64,000 nucleotides of DNA from Leifsonia shinshuensis (lineage in GTDB: Bacteria; Actinomycetota; Actinomycetes; Actinomycetales; Microbacteriaceae): positions 62,001 to 126,000 of the forward strand of contig NZ_JAHHZQ010000005.1 of the NCBI RefSeq assembly GCF_022606355.1, given 5' to 3'. Below the pieces are notes generated by a model. The model was not told the origin of the DNA. It made no database searches and saw only the letters and a program-made list of their open reading frames with translations. Every line of letters starts with the position of its first letter. Position 1 is the first letter of the stretch. This document shows, one piece after another, positions 41,936 to 50,470 of this stretch. Made by a program: the position numbers and the translations under genes.

Positions 41936-42901
41936 TCAGATCCGGCGGCCGCTGGAGGAGGGTGTCGACTCCGTGGCGACCCCGAACACCCCGCCCAGCA
42001 CGCGCACCGCGGCCTGACGGTCGGCGGTGCCGCCGGCCTCGTGCCCCGCGCCCGTCCACTCGCGGATCGTGATCGGCGCCGCGTACTCGACGGCTGCGGT
42101 GCGCGCGGTCTCGGGAGGGCAGATGTCGTCGTCGAGCCCGTCCGAGATCCAGCCGGGCGCGGTGGCGTGCCGGGCCGACGTGACGCCGTCGACGTAGGCG
42201 AGCGTCCGGGCGACCGCGTCGGCCCGGTCGGGATGCTCGGTCAGGTAGCCGCGCAGCTCGGTCCACGGTCCCTGCGCCGCGCGCTGCAGGGCCGTCGGTG
42301 CGTCGGTGAGGAACGGCGCCTGGGCGAGCACGGCCACGAGGTCGGGGACGAGTGCGCCCGCGCCGAGCGCGATGCCGCCGCCCTGGCTGTTGCCGATCAT
42401 CGCCACCCGGCCGGGGTCCACCGTGTCGAGCGTGCGGACCGCCTCGATCGCGCGTGCCACGTCCACGAAGACGCCGCGGTAGTAGTACCGGTCGGGCTCG
42501 AGGACGCCGTCGAGCAGGTGGCCGGTGCTGGCGTTGCCCTGCCCGTGCGTGTTCACCACGAGGTGCGCGAAGCCGGCGGCCGCCCAGGTCAGATCGTCGA
42601 TCGGCGAGAGCCGGCCTGCTCCGTAACCGTTCGCGTGCACGACGGCCGGGAGCGCGCCCTCCCTGTGCCGGGGCAGGCGCAGCCAGCCGCTCACGCGGCG
42701 TCCTCCGTGGCCGGCGAACGAGACGTCGAAAACGTCGATCGCGGTGAGCCCGGTGTCGACGGGCTCGGCCTCGAACGCGAGCGGATGCCGGCGCGCGCGA
42801 TCGAGCGCCTCGTCCCAGTACGCGCGGTAGTCGTCGGGCGTCGGCAGTGGTGCGGTGCCGAGCAGCGCGGGGAGGGGAGCGTGCGCCGGCATCCCGCTCA
42901 T
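41936..42901 (-). CDS. acetyl xylan esterase/cephalosporin-C deacetylase family
   Basis: A 321-residue alpha/beta hydrolase of the AXE1 family (carbohydrate esterase 7-like). Visible: YWDEALDRAR, FAGHGGRRVSGWL, the RGQ-like NTHGQGNA, the nucleophile in IGNSQGGG, Asp in DGLDDDICPP and His in GAGHEAGG. It would remove acetyl groups from xylo- or other oligosaccharides in the cytoplasm, as no signal peptide is present. Its ATG overlaps the stop of the SGNH gene, and the unit continues upstream with GH27 and GH36 genes. Confidence 0.86.
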   Translation of the reverse strand: MSGMPAHAPLPALLGTAPLPTPDDYRAYWDEALDRARRHPLAFEAEPVDTGLTAIDVFDVSFAGHGGRRVSGWLRLPRHREGALPAVVHANGYGAGRLSPIDDLTWAAAGFAHLVVNTHGQGNASTGHLLDGVLEPDRYYYRGVFVDVARAIEAVRTLDTVDPGRVAMIGNSQGGGIALGAGALVPDLVAVLAQAPFLTDAPTALQRAAQGPWTELRGYLTEHPDRADAVARTLAYVDGVTSARHATAPGWISDGLDDDICPPETARTAAVEYAAPITIREWTGAGHEAGGTADRQAAVRVLGGVFGVATESTPSSSGRRI

Positions 42902-43563
42902 CCGGCGGCGGCCGTCCCGGCCGCGTCGAGCCCGGCCGCGTCGGTCCCGGTCGCGTCGAGCCCGGCCGCCTCGAGCCAGGCCTCGGCGATCATCCGGTGC
43001 CCTTCCGGGCTCGGGTGCACGCCGTCCGGCGCGACCGCCGGGATGCCCTGCGCGCGGGCCACCGCGGTCAGGCGGTCGTGCAGCGGCACGAGAGTGGCGT
43101 CGTAGTCGGCGGCCACCCGGACGACCGCTGCGCGCTTGCCGTCGAGGTCGTCGAGCCAGGCGCGCTGGTCGGGCGTGACCGGCAGGAAGAACGGCTCGAT
43201 GAGGAGCAGGCGCGGGCGCGGTGCCGGGAGCGCGTCGAGGAGACGGCGCAGCGTCGCCTCGAACGCGGCGGCCTCGGTCGGATCGTCGCTGTCGAAGCGG
43301 CGCCACATGTCGTTGACGCCGACGTAGACCGTGAGGACGTCGGCCCGGGCCGGGGCGACCTCGCCGGCCCAGCGGGCCTCGAGGTCGACCGCGCGGTCGC
43401 CGGAGACGCCGAGGTTGCGCACCTCGGCGCCGCCGGCACGCCCGGCGAGGGCGTCCGCGATGAGGCGGACATAGCCCTCGCCGAGCGACGCGGGGTCGCT
43501 CCGATCGCGGCTGCAGTCGGTGATGGAGTCGCCGACGAAGACGTATCGGGCGGGATGGGACAT
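42898..43563 (-). CDS. SGNH/GDSL-type esterase
   Basis: A 221-residue protein; AAGGAG lies before ATG 43563. The four SGNH blocks are present: GDSI (nucleophile Ser), the glycine block VSGD, GVNDMW, and PDGVHPS with the catalytic Asp/His. It lacks a signal peptide and is probably a cytoplasmic carbohydrate deacetylase or small-ester hydrolase. The last 25 residues are a low-complexity Ala/Gly/Thr/Asp tail encoded by degenerate short repeats. It lies 16 bases after the GH27 stop. Confidence 0.86.
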   Translation of the reverse strand: MSHPARYVFVGDSITDCSRDRSDPASLGEGYVRLIADALAGRAGGAEVRNLGVSGDRAVDLEARWAGEVAPARADVLTVYVGVNDMWRRFDSDDPTEAAAFEATLRRLLDALPAPRPRLLLIEPFFLPVTPDQRAWLDDLDGKRAAVVRVAADYDATLVPLHDRLTAVARAQGIPAVAPDGVHPSPEGHRMIAEAWLEAAGLDATGTDAAGLDAAGTAAAG

Positions 43564-43579
43564 GGTGCTCCTTAGCTGG

Positions 43580-46111
43580 TCACTTCGCGGTGTACTGGAA
43601 GACATCGTGCCGGAGAACGTCCCCCGACACCTTCTTCACCAGGATGGTGTGCTGACCGGCGCGCAGTCCGGTCACCTCGAACAGTTTCTGCCCGGTGCGG
43701 CGGCCGGCCGAGTGGGTGTCGACCGTCTTGGCGAGCTTCCCGTCGACATAGACGGCCGCGGAGCCCTGGTCGGGCGCGGTCGCGCTGATCCACGACACAC
43801 CCGTGCCGGTGAAGGTCGACCCGACGGTATCCCCGTTCGTGCGCGTCGCGTGGATGTCGTCGTGCGCGTCGCCGCGGAACCGGAAACCGAGCGAGGCAGT
43901 GCCGTCGGCGAGGCCGGCGAGGTAGGCCGACGCGATGGTCACGGTCGAGCCGGACACCGTGTAGTCGGCGCCGCGCTTCAGTGCGGTGCCGTCGCGCACG
44001 ATGTCGGCGAGCTCGCCGCCGTCGCGCTGCAGCGTCACCGTCACGTCGGCGGGCTTCGCCTTGTCGAAGACCGCGGTGTCCGGGTCGAGCAGGCTCGCCA
44101 GGGTGACGTCGAGCTTGTCGAGGAGCATGAACGCGCCGGACTTCTTGACGACGCGCAGGGTGTGCGAGCCGTTCGGGAGGCCGCTGGCGCTCCAGACCAC
44201 CTGCTGCGCGAGCCGCGGCTGGCCGGCGGCCCTGCTCGTGTCCACGGTCTTCTGGTACTGACCATCGAGGTAGACGTCGACGTTTCCCTGCGACTGGTCG
44301 AGCTCTGTCACGTAGTCGATGCCCGTGCCGGTGAACGTGTACTGGAACGACGAGCCGTCGCCCTCGGTGTAGTGCACGTCGTCCTTGTAGTCGCCGAGCC
44401 CGCGACCTCCGCTCTGTCCCCAGCTGCCCGTGTAGGTGATGCCCTGGTCGCCGTCGTTGACCGCGACGACCCGGCCGGACGCGGGCGGCGTCGGCACGGT
44501 GCCGGTCGACGAGTCGCCGACGGCGATCTGCAGCGGCTGCGTGGAGGCCGCGACCTCGTCACCGCCGTTGCGCGTCCACGTGCCCGTGTAAGTGACCCGC
44601 TGGGCGTCGTCGTTCAGCGCGACGGTCGTGCCCTTCTGCGGGGTGACCCGCAGCAGGCGGACGCCGTGGATGGGGACGGTCCGGCCGGTGAACGTGCCCG
44701 TGAACGTCCCGAGGTCCTTGCCCGCCCACAGGTCGCGGACCTTCGCGGGCCCGTCGAGGCCGAGGTCGGACCAGTTCGCGGTGATGTCGGACTCCGTCGG
44801 GCCGAGGTTGAACAGCGCGACCGTGTAGCTGCCGTCGGCGTTCGGGGCGTACCAGACCTGCTTGTCGGTGGAGGTCGACACCGGCTGGGCAGGCGTGCCC
44901 GCCTGGTTCACGGCCACGACCTCCCTGTTGGTGAGCAGGTCGACGCCGAACTGGTCGAGGTCGGTCAGGTCGTTGCCGACGTACATCGGGGCCGCTGAGA
45001 TGGCCCAGAGCGTGGTCGCCGTGCGGCGCTCGTCGCGGGTGAGGCCGTCCATGGTGCCGTTACCGACGTCGAGGGAGTCGAAGTCGTTCCAGCCGCCGGG
45101 CCCGGCGTAGCGCCACCAGTCGGCGGCACGCGGGAACAGGCGCGCGATGTTGCTCCACTGCGTCAGCTGGACGCCGGGGGCGTACGCCTCCACGTCCCAT
45201 TCGACGCGCCAGCCGTTCGCGTACTGCTTCCAGGTGTCGGCGTAGTCGATGTCGAGCGCCCAGGAGAGCTCGAACCAGATGCCCTTGGCCTTCAGCGCCG
45301 TCGACCAGGCGGCGACGTCGTCGCGTGCATCCAGGGACAGGTCGCTGACGCCGGAGCCCGGGGTCACGCTGTCGAACTTGACGAAGTTCACGCCCCAGGA
45401 CGCGAGCTGGTCGACGATGGAGTCGACGTACTTCTGCGAGCACGGGTTCGAGAAGTCGATCCGGTAGCCGATCTTCCAGTAGTCGGCCTGCTGCAGCGGC
45501 TGCTTCACGATGTCGTGGGTGGTGCACCCCGGCGCGTTCGCGATCGGGTAGGCCGCCTCGTACACCGCGGGCGAGACGCCCGGGATGAAGTACAGGCCGA
45601 ACTTCTGGCCGTTCGCGTGGACGTGGTCGATGACCGCCTTCAGGCCCTGGGGGTAGAGAGTCGCGCTCGGCACGGGCCGGCCGTAGGCGTCGACGCCGTC
45701 GTTCCAGCCGGAGTCGACGTTGATGTAGTCGTAGCCCGCCTTGCCCAGCTTCGCCTTCATGGCGTCGGACTGGGCGATGATCTGGTCGGCGGTGATCCAC
45801 TTGGGGTTGCCGGTGTAGACCTGCATGCTGTAGCTGCTCCAGCCCAGGTAGGGCTTCGCCGCCCAGGCGTCGAACGAGGCGGCGCCGGGGGTCGCTGTCG
45901 GTGCGGCGGCGGGTGGGGTGGCGCCGGTCGGCGTCGGCGTCGCGGCAGGCGACGGCACCGGGGTGGGGCTCGGCGTCGCGGTCGGCGTCGGTGTCGGCGT
46001 CGGTGTCGGTGTCGCGCCCGCGGGCACGGCGGCCGCGGCCACCAGGCCGAGGGCCGCGATCGTCACGGCGACGGCGGTGAGCCCCCGGCGTGCACGTTTC
46101 TGGCGTGTCAT
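43580..46111 (-). CDS. secreted GH27 alpha-galactosidase-like enzyme, multidomain
   Basis: An 843-residue secreted protein: Sec signal (about residues 1-33), Thr/Pro repeats (34-75), then a GH27 TIM barrel (about 85-400) with LGWSSYSMQ, DSGWNDG, the nucleophile Asp247 in FVKFDSV and the acid/base Asp306 in RVEWD. A GH27 C-terminal beta domain follows, then two ND...YTGSW-type beta modules (from about 495 and 550), an X2-like domain (about 685-755) and a last module. It should cleave alpha-linked galactose, or a related alpha-sugar, from polymers outside the cell. KFDS in place of KYDNC means the specificity may differ. Confidence 0.85.
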   Translation of the reverse strand: MTRQKRARRGLTAVAVTIAALGLVAAAAVPAGATPTPTPTPTPTATPSPTPVPSPAATPTPTGATPPAAAPTATPGAASFDAWAAKPYLGWSSYSMQVYTGNPKWITADQIIAQSDAMKAKLGKAGYDYINVDSGWNDGVDAYGRPVPSATLYPQGLKAVIDHVHANGQKFGLYFIPGVSPAVYEAAYPIANAPGCTTHDIVKQPLQQADYWKIGYRIDFSNPCSQKYVDSIVDQLASWGVNFVKFDSVTPGSGVSDLSLDARDDVAAWSTALKAKGIWFELSWALDIDYADTWKQYANGWRVEWDVEAYAPGVQLTQWSNIARLFPRAADWWRYAGPGGWNDFDSLDVGNGTMDGLTRDERRTATTLWAISAAPMYVGNDLTDLDQFGVDLLTNREVVAVNQAGTPAQPVSTSTDKQVWYAPNADGSYTVALFNLGPTESDITANWSDLGLDGPAKVRDLWAGKDLGTFTGTFTGRTVPIHGVRLLRVTPQKGTTVALNDDAQRVTYTGTWTRNGGDEVAASTQPLQIAVGDSSTGTVPTPPASGRVVAVNDGDQGITYTGSWGQSGGRGLGDYKDDVHYTEGDGSSFQYTFTGTGIDYVTELDQSQGNVDVYLDGQYQKTVDTSRAAGQPRLAQQVVWSASGLPNGSHTLRVVKKSGAFMLLDKLDVTLASLLDPDTAVFDKAKPADVTVTLQRDGGELADIVRDGTALKRGADYTVSGSTVTIASAYLAGLADGTASLGFRFRGDAHDDIHATRTNGDTVGSTFTGTGVSWISATAPDQGSAAVYVDGKLAKTVDTHSAGRRTGQKLFEVTGLRAGQHTILVKKVSGDVLRHDVFQYTAK

Positions 46112-46212
46112 GCGTCTTCCTCTCTGAAGCGCTCTGGCGCAGCGGTGCGCGGGAGCGGGTTAGTGCGGTGGGCCGTCCAGGGCGCGGATCCGTCCGCGGG
46201 CGTGCGGCTGCG

Positions 46213-48426
46213 TCACGGCAGCCGCGTCAGGTCGAACAGCATCGCCTGCTGCGGGTTCAGGGTGGGCATCGGGACGCCGGCGACCGCGAGCACAGAGCCG
46301 GGCAGCTCCACGCCCTCCGGAGCGAGCGCCGCGGTGATCCAGGAGGGGTCGGAGCTCTGGTGCCTGCTCGACGGGCCGAAATCGTCGCGGATCCGCACCG
46401 TGTAGCGCGCCGATGCGTCGAGTCCGGGGAAGCGCACGCGGCCGGACTGGCCGGGCGCCGACGTGGCGAGCCGCGCCCAGGTGCAGATCGCCCTGCTGCC
46501 GTCGTCGGCGACGATGCCGCTCAGCATCGTCGCCTCGTCGGCGAGGTCGGCGTTGACGACGCGGCCGGTGTGGATGAGCCCACGCAGCTCGCGGTATGCG
46601 GTGCCCCAGCGTGCGATGCGCTCCAGCTCCTCCTCGTCCGCCTCCTGGAGGTCCCACTCGATGCCCGCGTGGGAGGTGAGCGCGACGATCAGGCGGAACG
46701 ACAGGTCCGTGCGGCGCGAGGTGGTGTGCGAGCGCTCGGCGCCGAGGTGCGAGCCGATCAGCTCCGGCGGCACGAGCATCCGGGTCCAGCGCTCGATCTG
46801 CAGCCGCTCGACCGGGTCGTTGCAGTCGGACGCCCAGACCCGGTCCGTGCGGTCCAGGATGCCGAGGTCGACGCGTCCGCCGCCACCAGAGCAGGTCTCG
46901 ATCTCGAGGCCGGGGTGCCGTTCGCGCAGGGTGTCCAGCATCCGGTACAGCGCGAGCGTCTGCGCGTGGACCGCCGGTCGGTCGATGCCGGCCGCACCGC
47001 TCACCGGCTCGGACAGGTCGCGGTTGTGGTCCCACTTGATGTAGTCGACGCCGTACTCGTCGACGATCGCGCTGACCCGCTCGAGCACGTGCGCGTACGC
47101 GTCGGGACGCGTGAGGTCGAGGACGTGCTGGTCGCGCGCTGTCGCACCGAGCGCCTGCCGCGGGCCGAGCACCCAGTCGGGATGCGCCCGGGCGAGGTCG
47201 GAGTCGAGGTTGACCATCTCCGGCTCGAACCAGATGCCGAACTGCATCCCGTGCGAGCGCACCAGCGTGACCAGCGGCGAGAGGCCGTCCGGCCACACCC
47301 CGCGGTCGACGAACCAGTCGCCGAGCCCGGCGTTCGCGTCGCGCCGGCCGTGGAACCAGCCGTCGTCGAGAACGACGCGCTCGACGCCGACGCGGCCGGC
47401 GCGCTCTACCAGAGCCGCGAGCCGGTCGAGGTCGTGGTCGAAGTAGACCGCCTCCCACGAGTTGAGCGTCAGCGGGCGCGGAGAGCGCGGGTGCGACGGC
47501 CGGGCCCGCAGGCGCCGGTGCAGCCGGTGGGCGACTCCGTCGAGGCCGTCCCCCGACCAGACGAACAGCGCGGTCGGCGCGTCGTAGCGCTCGCCGTCGG
47601 CGAGTTCGATCTCGCCGGGTCGCAGACCCTCGCCGACCCCGAGCACCGCGGAGAACGGCCCGGCGCCCTCGGTCAGCCGCTCGACGACGTACTCGGCGTC
47701 GCCGCTCCAGGCGAGGTGGGTCGCCCAGGCCTCTCCGTGCCCGAAGTCGAGGTTCTCGGTGCCGGCGACGACCAGGAAGGGGGCGTCGTGGCCCGGCTTG
47801 CCGCGGCGGGCGCGGCGCACGTGGCTGCCGAAGAAGACCGGTCCGCGCTGCGGTGCGCGTTCGCGGCACCACTTGCCGGTGAAGTCCAGGATCTCCACGG
47901 CACGCTCCGGCACGGGGAGCAGCACGCGGAGGGCGTCGAGTGTGTACGGGAGGCCGGCGCCGTCGGCCGACAGGAGCGCATCCCGGACGATCGACACGTC
48001 GATCGCGAGCACCCCGAACCGGTCGAGCGTCAGCGTCATCGTCGACCGCAGGGCGGTGATCTCGTCGACGAGGTCGATCTCGATCGCGCCGCCCTCGTCG
48101 GCGTCCGCGCCGTCGTGACGGTAGCGCACGGCGGCCGTCCGCGGCCGGGGAGTGGTCGCGGAGCCGGAGGCGTGGCCCTCCTGTGCCGGGGTCCCCGCCC
48201 AGCCCTCGAACTCGGTGGGCCACAGGCTGAACGTGCGCGGCACGTCCGGCGAGTTGTTGAGCACGGCCGGCCCTGCCGTCTCGCGGAGCGCCTCCGCTGC
48301 TGCCTCGTCGAGGCGCCCGAGGTCGGCGCCCCAGTGCAGCACGCGGGGCACGCGGCCGGACGCGTCGATGACGAGGGAGGCGCCTGAGGCGCGGAGGGCC
48401 AGAACGGCGCCGTAGCCGTCGAGCAT
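46213..48426 (-). CDS. GH36 alpha-galactosidase (intracellular)
   Basis: A 737-residue enzyme without a signal peptide. The N-terminal beta-supersandwich ends near residue 320; the barrel follows (LNSWEAVYFD, LDDGWF, GIWFEPEMVN, nucleophile Asp466 in YIKWDHNRD, CSGGGGRVDLG, acid/base Asp534 in WASDCND). These are complete family signatures. It removes terminal alpha-galactose from imported oligosaccharides such as melibiose, raffinose or galactomannan fragments. It heads the minus-strand operon and shares a promoter region with the divergent transport operon. Confidence 0.92.
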   Translation of the reverse strand: MLDGYGAVLALRASGASLVIDASGRVPRVLHWGADLGRLDEAAAEALRETAGPAVLNNSPDVPRTFSLWPTEFEGWAGTPAQEGHASGSATTPRPRTAAVRYRHDGADADEGGAIEIDLVDEITALRSTMTLTLDRFGVLAIDVSIVRDALLSADGAGLPYTLDALRVLLPVPERAVEILDFTGKWCRERAPQRGPVFFGSHVRRARRGKPGHDAPFLVVAGTENLDFGHGEAWATHLAWSGDAEYVVERLTEGAGPFSAVLGVGEGLRPGEIELADGERYDAPTALFVWSGDGLDGVAHRLHRRLRARPSHPRSPRPLTLNSWEAVYFDHDLDRLAALVERAGRVGVERVVLDDGWFHGRRDANAGLGDWFVDRGVWPDGLSPLVTLVRSHGMQFGIWFEPEMVNLDSDLARAHPDWVLGPRQALGATARDQHVLDLTRPDAYAHVLERVSAIVDEYGVDYIKWDHNRDLSEPVSGAAGIDRPAVHAQTLALYRMLDTLRERHPGLEIETCSGGGGRVDLGILDRTDRVWASDCNDPVERLQIERWTRMLVPPELIGSHLGAERSHTTSRRTDLSFRLIVALTSHAGIEWDLQEADEEELERIARWGTAYRELRGLIHTGRVVNADLADEATMLSGIVADDGSRAICTWARLATSAPGQSGRVRFPGLDASARYTVRIRDDFGPSSRHQSSDPSWITAALAPEGVELPGSVLAVAGVPMPTLNPQQAMLFDLTRLP

Positions 48427-48453
48427 GGAGGGGCTCCTAGCAGAAGGGGTTAC

Positions 48454-48466
48454 TTGACAGTGTCAA
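48454..48466. promoter_or_regulatory. palindromic operator in divergent promoter
   Basis: TTGACA-G-TGTCAA is a perfect 6-bp inverted repeat; each arm is also a consensus -35 box, one for each direction. A plus-strand -10 (TACTGT at 48478) lies 18 bases away. A repressor here would silence both the GH36 operon and the transporter/GH95 operon; the ROK protein at 54337 is the likely one. Confidence 0.6.
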
Positions 48467-48542
48467 TTAACCATGCCTACTGTGTGTTCTGCAACCCCGG
48501 ATCCCCCGCCCGACGACGTGTCGGGTCCGAGAAGGAAGACCA

Positions 48543-49511
48543 ATGACGATCTCAGACGTCCCCACCGCGATCGAGCCGCCCGCGTCGGCTCCCGCCTCCA
48601 GGAAGCGGCGCTCCCGCCGCCCGGTGAACGCGTTGGCACCGTCCCACCGCGGAGACGCCCGGCTGGCCTGGATCCTGATCGCGCCGGCGATGATCGGCTT
48701 CCTCGTCTTCGCGCTCTACCCGACCCTGCGCGGCATCTACCTGAGCTTCACCGACTTCCGGCTGCTGAGCGCGCCGACCTGGATCGGCGTCCAGAACTTC
48801 ATCGACCTGTTCCAGGACGACACCTTCTGGCAGTCCCTCGGCATCACGATCTACTTCGTGTTCATCGCGGTGATCCTCACCCTCGCGGTCTCCATCCTCA
48901 CCGCGGCCGTGCTGCACCGCGTGACCGGCTCGACCGTGCTTCGCGGCCTCATCATCCTGCCGTTCCTGATCTCCGCCGTCGTCGCCGCGACTGTGTGGTC
49001 GTGGATGCTCGACGCACAGCTCGGCATCGTCAACCAGCTCGTGCACGCGCTCGGCGGCGACGGCATCCGCTTCCTCACCTCACGCGAGTGGGCCATCCCG
49101 TCGCTGGCGCTCATCCACGTCTGGAAGAACATGGGCTACACGTCGATCATCATCTTCGCCGGCATGCAGACCATCCCGCCGTCGATCTACGAGGCCGGCA
49201 GGATCGACGGGGCGAGCGAGCCGAAGATGTTCTTCCGGCTCACCCTCCCGCTGCTCCGGCCGATCCTCGCCCTGGTCGTCGTGCTCAACGTGATCGGCGC
49301 GTTCCAGGTCTTCGACATCGTCTCGGTGGCCACCAAGGGCGGCCCGGCCCACGCTTCCAACGTGCTGCAGATGTACATCTACCAGAAGGCGTTCGGGCAG
49401 TTCGACTTCGGCTACGCGTCGGCGATGTCGCTGGCGCTGTTCGCCATCCTCATCGTGATCACCTTCGTGCAGATGAGACTGCTGCGCGCGAGCGAATCGG
49501 ACAATGCCTGA
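48543..49511 (+). CDS. ABC sugar permease, MalF-like (CUT1)
   Basis: A 322-residue membrane protein with six predicted helices after a basic N terminus. The EAA loop is IYEAGRIDGASEPKMFF. It is the first gene of a four-gene, translationally coupled run; its stop shares a base with the next start. With the MalG-like partner it forms the channel for the lipoprotein encoded at 52923. No ATPase is encoded in the run. Confidence 0.91.
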   Translation: MTISDVPTAIEPPASAPASRKRRSRRPVNALAPSHRGDARLAWILIAPAMIGFLVFALYPTLRGIYLSFTDFRLLSAPTWIGVQNFIDLFQDDTFWQSLGITIYFVFIAVILTLAVSILTAAVLHRVTGSTVLRGLIILPFLISAVVAATVWSWMLDAQLGIVNQLVHALGGDGIRFLTSREWAIPSLALIHVWKNMGYTSIIIFAGMQTIPPSIYEAGRIDGASEPKMFFRLTLPLLRPILALVVVLNVIGAFQVFDIVSVATKGGPAHASNVLQMYIYQKAFGQFDFGYASAMSLALFAILIVITFVQMRLLRASESDNA

Positions 49512-50470
49512 TGACCGCTACCACCTCCACCCCGCCGGCGCCCGCAGCACCGGCCCGGCCGTCCGCCGGCGCCCGCCCCGCGCGCCGCCCCCGCAAGCGC
49601 CCGACCGTCGGCCCCACGATCGCCTGGACCTACCTGGTCGTCATCGTGCTGATCACGGTCTTCCCGTTCTACTGGATGCTGCGCTCAGCCCTGTCGAACA
49701 ACTTCGCGATGATCGCGAACCCGTCGTCGCCGCTGCCCGTCGGGTTCACCTTCGGGCCGTTCCTGCGGGTGCTCGGGCTCGAGGACAGCAAGGAGGCGAT
49801 CGCGCAGGGCGGTTCCGGCGCGACCGTGCAGATCCTCCACTACCTCCTGAACTCGGTCGTGTACGCGACGGTCTCGACCGTGCTGATCGTGTTCTTCTCC
49901 CTGATCGCCGCCTACGCGTTCGCCCGGCTGCAGTGGCGCGGGCGCGAGCTCGTCTTCTCGCTCTTCCTCGCCGCCCTGATGGTTCCGGGGATCCTGACCC
50001 TGCTGCCGAACTTCGTCCTGATCAAGGAGCTCGGGCTGCTCAACTCGTTCGCCGGGATGATCCTGCCCGGCGCCCTCTTCTCGGCGTTCAACATCTTCTT
50101 CCTGCGGCAGTTCATGCTCGGCCTCTCGACCGAGATCGAGGAGGCCGCGCTGCTCGACGGCGCCGGCAAGCTCCGCATCCTGTTCACGCTGACCGTCCCG
50201 ATGACCAGCGGCCCGATCATCACGCTCTCGATCCTCGGCTTCATCGGCGTCTGGAACGACTACTTCTGGCCGCTCCTGGTGACCACCGACTCCTCGGTGC
50301 AGCCGCTGACGCTCGGCCTCGCCGTCTTCAAGCAGTCCTCGCCGCAGACCATGCCGGACTGGGCAGGCCTGATGGCGGCGACGCTGGTCGCGGCGCTGCC
50401 GATGCTCATCCTCTTCATGGTGTTCGGCAAGCGCATCGTGAACTCCATCGGCTTCTCGGGGCTGAAATGA
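49511..50470 (+). CDS. ABC sugar permease, MalG-like (CUT1)
   Basis: A 319-residue permease with a Pro/Ala/Arg-rich N-terminal tail (about 30 residues) and six predicted helices. The EAA loop is EIEEAALLDGAGKLRI. The start codon overlaps the preceding stop (TGATG) and its own stop overlaps the GH95 start (ATGA), so the three are translated as a chain. Confidence 0.91.
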   Translation: MTATTSTPPAPAAPARPSAGARPARRPRKRPTVGPTIAWTYLVVIVLITVFPFYWMLRSALSNNFAMIANPSSPLPVGFTFGPFLRVLGLEDSKEAIAQGGSGATVQILHYLLNSVVYATVSTVLIVFFSLIAAYAFARLQWRGRELVFSLFLAALMVPGILTLLPNFVLIKELGLLNSFAGMILPGALFSAFNIFFLRQFMLGLSTEIEEAALLDGAGKLRILFTLTVPMTSGPIITLSILGFIGVWNDYFWPLLVTTDSSVQPLTLGLAVFKQSSPQTMPDWAGLMAATLVAALPMLILFMVFGKRIVNSIGFSGLK

